Shown one piece after another: positions 61,771 through 64,000 of a DNA stretch of 64,000 bases (positions within the stretch are counted from its first letter, which is position 1; each line of letters starts with the position of its first letter). This DNA comes from Flavobacterium saliperosum. Lineage in GTDB: Bacteria; Bacteroidota; Bacteroidia; Flavobacteriales; Flavobacteriaceae. The stretch is taken from positions 652,410 to 716,409 of the forward strand of contig NZ_FMTY01000001.1 of NCBI RefSeq assembly GCF_900100625.1, given 5' to 3'. Below the pieces are notes generated by a model that was given only the letters and a program-made list of their open reading frames with translations, was not told the origin of the DNA and did no database searches. The position numbers and the translations under genes were made by a program.

Positions 61771-62535
61771 ATGTCTTCAGGCAACGGAACATTATCAACA
61801 ACTATTGAAAATAATATTGCCACGGTTACTTTTGGACACCCGGCAAGCAATTCATTTCCGAGCGAACAATTGCAGCGCTTAACCGATGAAATAAACAGGT
61901 TAAGCAACCATCCGGACGTGACTGTTATTCTTTTAAAAAGTGAAGGTGAAGGCGCCTTTTGTGCCGGGGCTTCCTTTGATGAATTATTAGCTGTTTCAAA
62001 CTTAGAGCAAGGTGCAAAATTCTTCTCGGGTTTCGCCAATGTGATTAATGCGATGCGAAAATGTTCCAAGATGATTGTGGGACGGATTCACGGAAAAGCG
62101 GTTGGCGGCGGTGTTGGTCTGGCAGCGGCTTGTGATTATGCCATGGCCACTACCGAAAGTGCCATTAAATTATCGGAATTGGCAATTGGCATCGGGCCTT
62201 TCGTTATTGAACCGGCGGTTTCGAGAAAAATAGGAAAATCCGCATTAGGCGAAATGACATTGGCCGCTCACGAATGGAAAAACGCAGCTTGGGCACATGA
62301 AAAAGGATTGTATGCCAAAGTTTTTGAAACGGTTGCCGATTTGGATACGGAGTTGGACAACTTCACCACAAAATTAGCCGGTTACAATCCAGAAGCTTTA
62401 GCGGATATGAAAAAAGTATTGTGGGAAGGCACCGAAAACTGGGACACCCTATTGTACGAAAGAGCCGGAATTTCAGGCAGATTGGTCCTTTCTGATTTCA
62501 CCGTGAATGCCTTAAACCAATTTAAGAAAAAATGA
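61771..62535 (+). CDS. Enoyl-CoA hydratase/isomerase family protein
   Basis: 254 residues. Crotonase fold: SEGEGAFCAGASFDEL (oxyanion segment), GRIHGKAVGGGVGLAAACDYA and the C-terminal helix. It lacks obvious neighbours of beta-oxidation. Its stop overlaps the start of a 58-residue membrane peptide by ATGA, so the two are translationally coupled. Substrate unknown. Confidence 0.92.
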   Translation: MSSGNGTLSTTIENNIATVTFGHPASNSFPSEQLQRLTDEINRLSNHPDVTVILLKSEGEGAFCAGASFDELLAVSNLEQGAKFFSGFANVINAMRKCSKMIVGRIHGKAVGGGVGLAAACDYAMATTESAIKLSELAIGIGPFVIEPAVSRKIGKSALGEMTLAAHEWKNAAWAHEKGLYAKVFETVADLDTELDNFTTKLAGYNPEALADMKKVLWEGTENWDTLLYERAGISGRLVLSDFTVNALNQFKKK

Positions 62536-62708
62536 GCCCTTTATTTCTTTTAGTTCAACAGACCAATATTGAGGAAAAAATCAAAAACGCTCCCGATTCC
62601 GGTTATCAGATTGGGGTACTCATCGGAACTTTTATTCCTTTCGTGGTTCTGGTGGCTATCGCGTATTGGATGTATTATCGTGCGAAGAAAAGAGAAAAAA
62701 ACCTGTAG
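62532..62708 (+). CDS. Short single-helix membrane peptide, coupled to the crotonase
   Basis: 58 residues. An ATGA overlap with the crotonase stop at 62532-62535 gives a natural start. It has a polar N-terminal part (NIEEKIKNAPDSGYQIG), then one hydrophobic helix (LIGTFIPFVVLVAIAYWMYY) and a basic end (RAKKREKNL), a single-pass membrane topology. I know no family. The open frame, coupling and composition support a real gene. Confidence 0.7.
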   Translation: MSPLFLLVQQTNIEEKIKNAPDSGYQIGVLIGTFIPFVVLVAIAYWMYYRAKKREKNL

Positions 62709-62710
62709 CG

Positions 62711-63334
62711 CTATCGTGTTTTCAGCCATCCGGTAATACTCAATCGCGGCTGTTTTACCGGCTTGACTTCGTGCTCCAGCTCCTGACTTTCAAAAATCAC
62801 CATTCTCCCCTGTTCGGGAACTATATTGCGTTCCGACTCCACTCCATTTTCTTTTATGTAAATGGTGAGTTCCCCGCCAAAATCGATTTGCCAATGTTCT
62901 TCATTGAGATAACAAACCATCGAAAGTTTACGACGACTGTCGTTTTGAAAAGTGTCCAGATGTCGTTTGTAAAAAGTCCCTTCCGGATACAAGGCATAGT
63001 GGAATTCCTTATCCTGAATCCCTAAAAAACAGGTTCGGTTTAGATAGTGTACAAAATCATTGATTCGATCAAAATACAGCTTCTCGGCTTCATTTGCACC
63101 TTCTTCGTTCAACCAAAGAATAAAGTCGCCGCGAATCGCATCCACAATTTGTTCGTTGGCCTGATTGCCAATGGCCGATTTCTTGAAATGGTCTTCTTCA
63201 AATTTTTCCAAAAGGCTTTTGCGCAATGTCGCCACCTCTTCGGGAGAAAAAAAATGATCGGCAATACTGAATTTCTGACGCATCAGATCATCAATAATTT
63301 GTTCGTACAACGGATTGATTTCGGAATCACTCAT
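62711..63334 (-). CDS. 2OG-Fe(II) oxygenase (prolyl 4-hydroxylase-like)
   Basis: 207 residues. Iron ligands His125 and Asp127 (YKRHLDTF), distal His188 (LEHEVKPV) and Arg197 (PRLSITGW) for 2-oxoglutarate. Catalytic domain about 100-205. It hydroxylates an unknown protein or small molecule. It converges on the short membrane peptide, with a gap of 2 nt. Confidence 0.92.
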   Translation of the reverse strand: MSDSEINPLYEQIIDDLMRQKFSIADHFFSPEEVATLRKSLLEKFEEDHFKKSAIGNQANEQIVDAIRGDFILWLNEEGANEAEKLYFDRINDFVHYLNRTCFLGIQDKEFHYALYPEGTFYKRHLDTFQNDSRRKLSMVCYLNEEHWQIDFGGELTIYIKENGVESERNIVPEQGRMVIFESQELEHEVKPVKQPRLSITGWLKTR

Positions 63335-63471
63335 AGGTCACTAAATAGATTATCAAAGATAAGATGAAACCCACATTAAAAAACAATTTTCTTCCTATAG
63401 AAATAAAAAAATAGGGTCCTGACGACCTTGAGCAAAACAATAACTTTCCCGGAAGAAAAACCGAAAAGGTG

Positions 63472-63497
63472 TTGCTCGATTTTATTTACTAAATTTG
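63472..63497 (+). promoter_or_regulatory. Candidate promoter of the QueD/PTPS gene
   Basis: TTG (63472-63474), a 15-nt spacer and TAAATTTG (63490-63497) resemble the Bacteroidota promoter, with a slightly short spacer. It lies 19 nt before the ATG. Confidence 0.4.
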
Positions 63498-63515
63498 TCT
63501 CCTAATTCAAGTACG

Positions 63516-63965
63516 ATGAGCAACATCAGAATCACAAAACAATTTACTTTTGAAACCGGACACGCGCTTTACGGCTATGACGGAAAATGCAAAAACGTTC
63601 ACGGGCACAGTTACAAACTTTCTGTTACCGTAATTGGGAAACCCATAACGGATACTTCGAATGTGAAATTCGGAATGGTGATTGATTTTGGTGATTTGAA
63701 AAAAATAGTGAAAGAAGAAATTGTCGATGTTTTTGATCACGCTACGGTTTTCAATCAGAACACACCACATATCGAGTTGGCGAACGAGTTGAAAAACCGC
63801 GGTCATCATGTGATTTTAGTGAATTATCAGCCTACCAGTGAAAATATGGTGATTGATTTTGCCGAAAAGATAAAAAACCGTCTCCCCCATAACATTCAAC
63901 TGCACTCACTAAAACTCCAGGAAACCGAATCCTCGTTTGCCGAGTGGTACCAGTCCGATAATTGA
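63516..63965 (+). CDS. queD: 6-carboxytetrahydropterin synthase/PTPS family
   Basis: 149 residues from the ATG at 63516; an upstream ATG would add 7 residues with no family support. Zinc ligands His16 (FETGHALY), His29 and His31 (VHGHSY), catalytic Cys25 before them, and C-terminal Glu in LQETESS. It makes either 6-carboxytetrahydropterin (queuosine route) or tetrahydropterins. No other queuosine gene is in the window. The 35 bases after its stop include an A-rich GCGC start of a possible terminator cut by the edge. Confidence 0.85.
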   Translation: MSNIRITKQFTFETGHALYGYDGKCKNVHGHSYKLSVTVIGKPITDTSNVKFGMVIDFGDLKKIVKEEIVDVFDHATVFNQNTPHIELANELKNRGHHVILVNYQPTSENMVIDFAEKIKNRLPHNIQLHSLKLQETESSFAEWYQSDN

Positions 63966-64000
63966 TTCCGGTTATAGCATAAAAAAAGCGCTCCTGTTAC

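Overview
The window looks like the chromosome of a Flavobacterium-like member of the Bacteroidota. The evidence is low GC with many AAT/AAA-rich genes, secreted proteins with type IX secretion (T9SS) type A and type B C-terminal sorting domains, candidate -7 boxes of the Bacteroidota form TAnnTTTG, ornithine/glycine-lipid type acyltransferases, and a flexirubin-type pigment locus. No phage or insertion sequence was seen.

Region 1 (1-22.4 kb) is a flexirubin/aryl-polyene plus dialkylresorcinol gene cluster. About 24 tightly packed, often overlapping minus-strand genes run from a tyrosine ammonia-lyase at 21028 to a lipoprotein cut by the window's left edge. A divergent flavin-dependent halogenase/monooxygenase-like gene stands at 21146. 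A plausible division of labour: TAL makes 4-hydroxycinnamate as starter; two ACPs, several ketosynthases (one without its catalytic Cys), FabG and two hot-dog dehydratases build the polyene; DarB and DarA make the dialkylresorcinol; the LPLAT-like acyltransferase, the BtrH-like protein or the thioesterase may join or release the parts; the ABC transporter and the LolA-like protein may move the product to the outer membrane. A four-helix-bundle gene broken by one stop codon sits inside this operon.

Region 2 (22.4-29.2 kb) is housekeeping: pth, rplY (ctc), prs, tRNA-Leu(CAA), an MgtC/DUF4010 membrane protein, bioB and a JmjC/cupin_8 oxygenase. Upstream of bioB lies an array of about six dyad motifs at 21-22 bp period that no gene explains.

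Region 3 (29.2-38.2 kb) holds two giant T9SS cargo proteins in tandem, a reprolysin-like metalloprotease and a multidomain adhesin-like protein, which share a long C-terminal module.

Region 4 (38.3-43.9 kb) has recX and a biotin locus (bioF, bioD, bioA and an unusual ketosynthase) interrupted by a GxxExxY gene that is flanked by imperfect inverted repeats.

Region 5 (44-64 kb) is mixed: an AsmA-like/GT51 glycosyltransferase, a LytTR two-component pair, a VWA lipoprotein, a PQQ-type sugar dehydrogenase, an aldo/keto reductase, an OmpA-family lipoprotein, exonuclease III, an OlsF-like bifunctional acyltransferase, a T9SS type B protein, an enoyl-CoA hydratase with a coupled 58-residue membrane peptide, a 2OG-Fe(II) oxygenase and a QueD/PTPS homologue. 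Several families of short dispersed intergenic repeats recur across the window.
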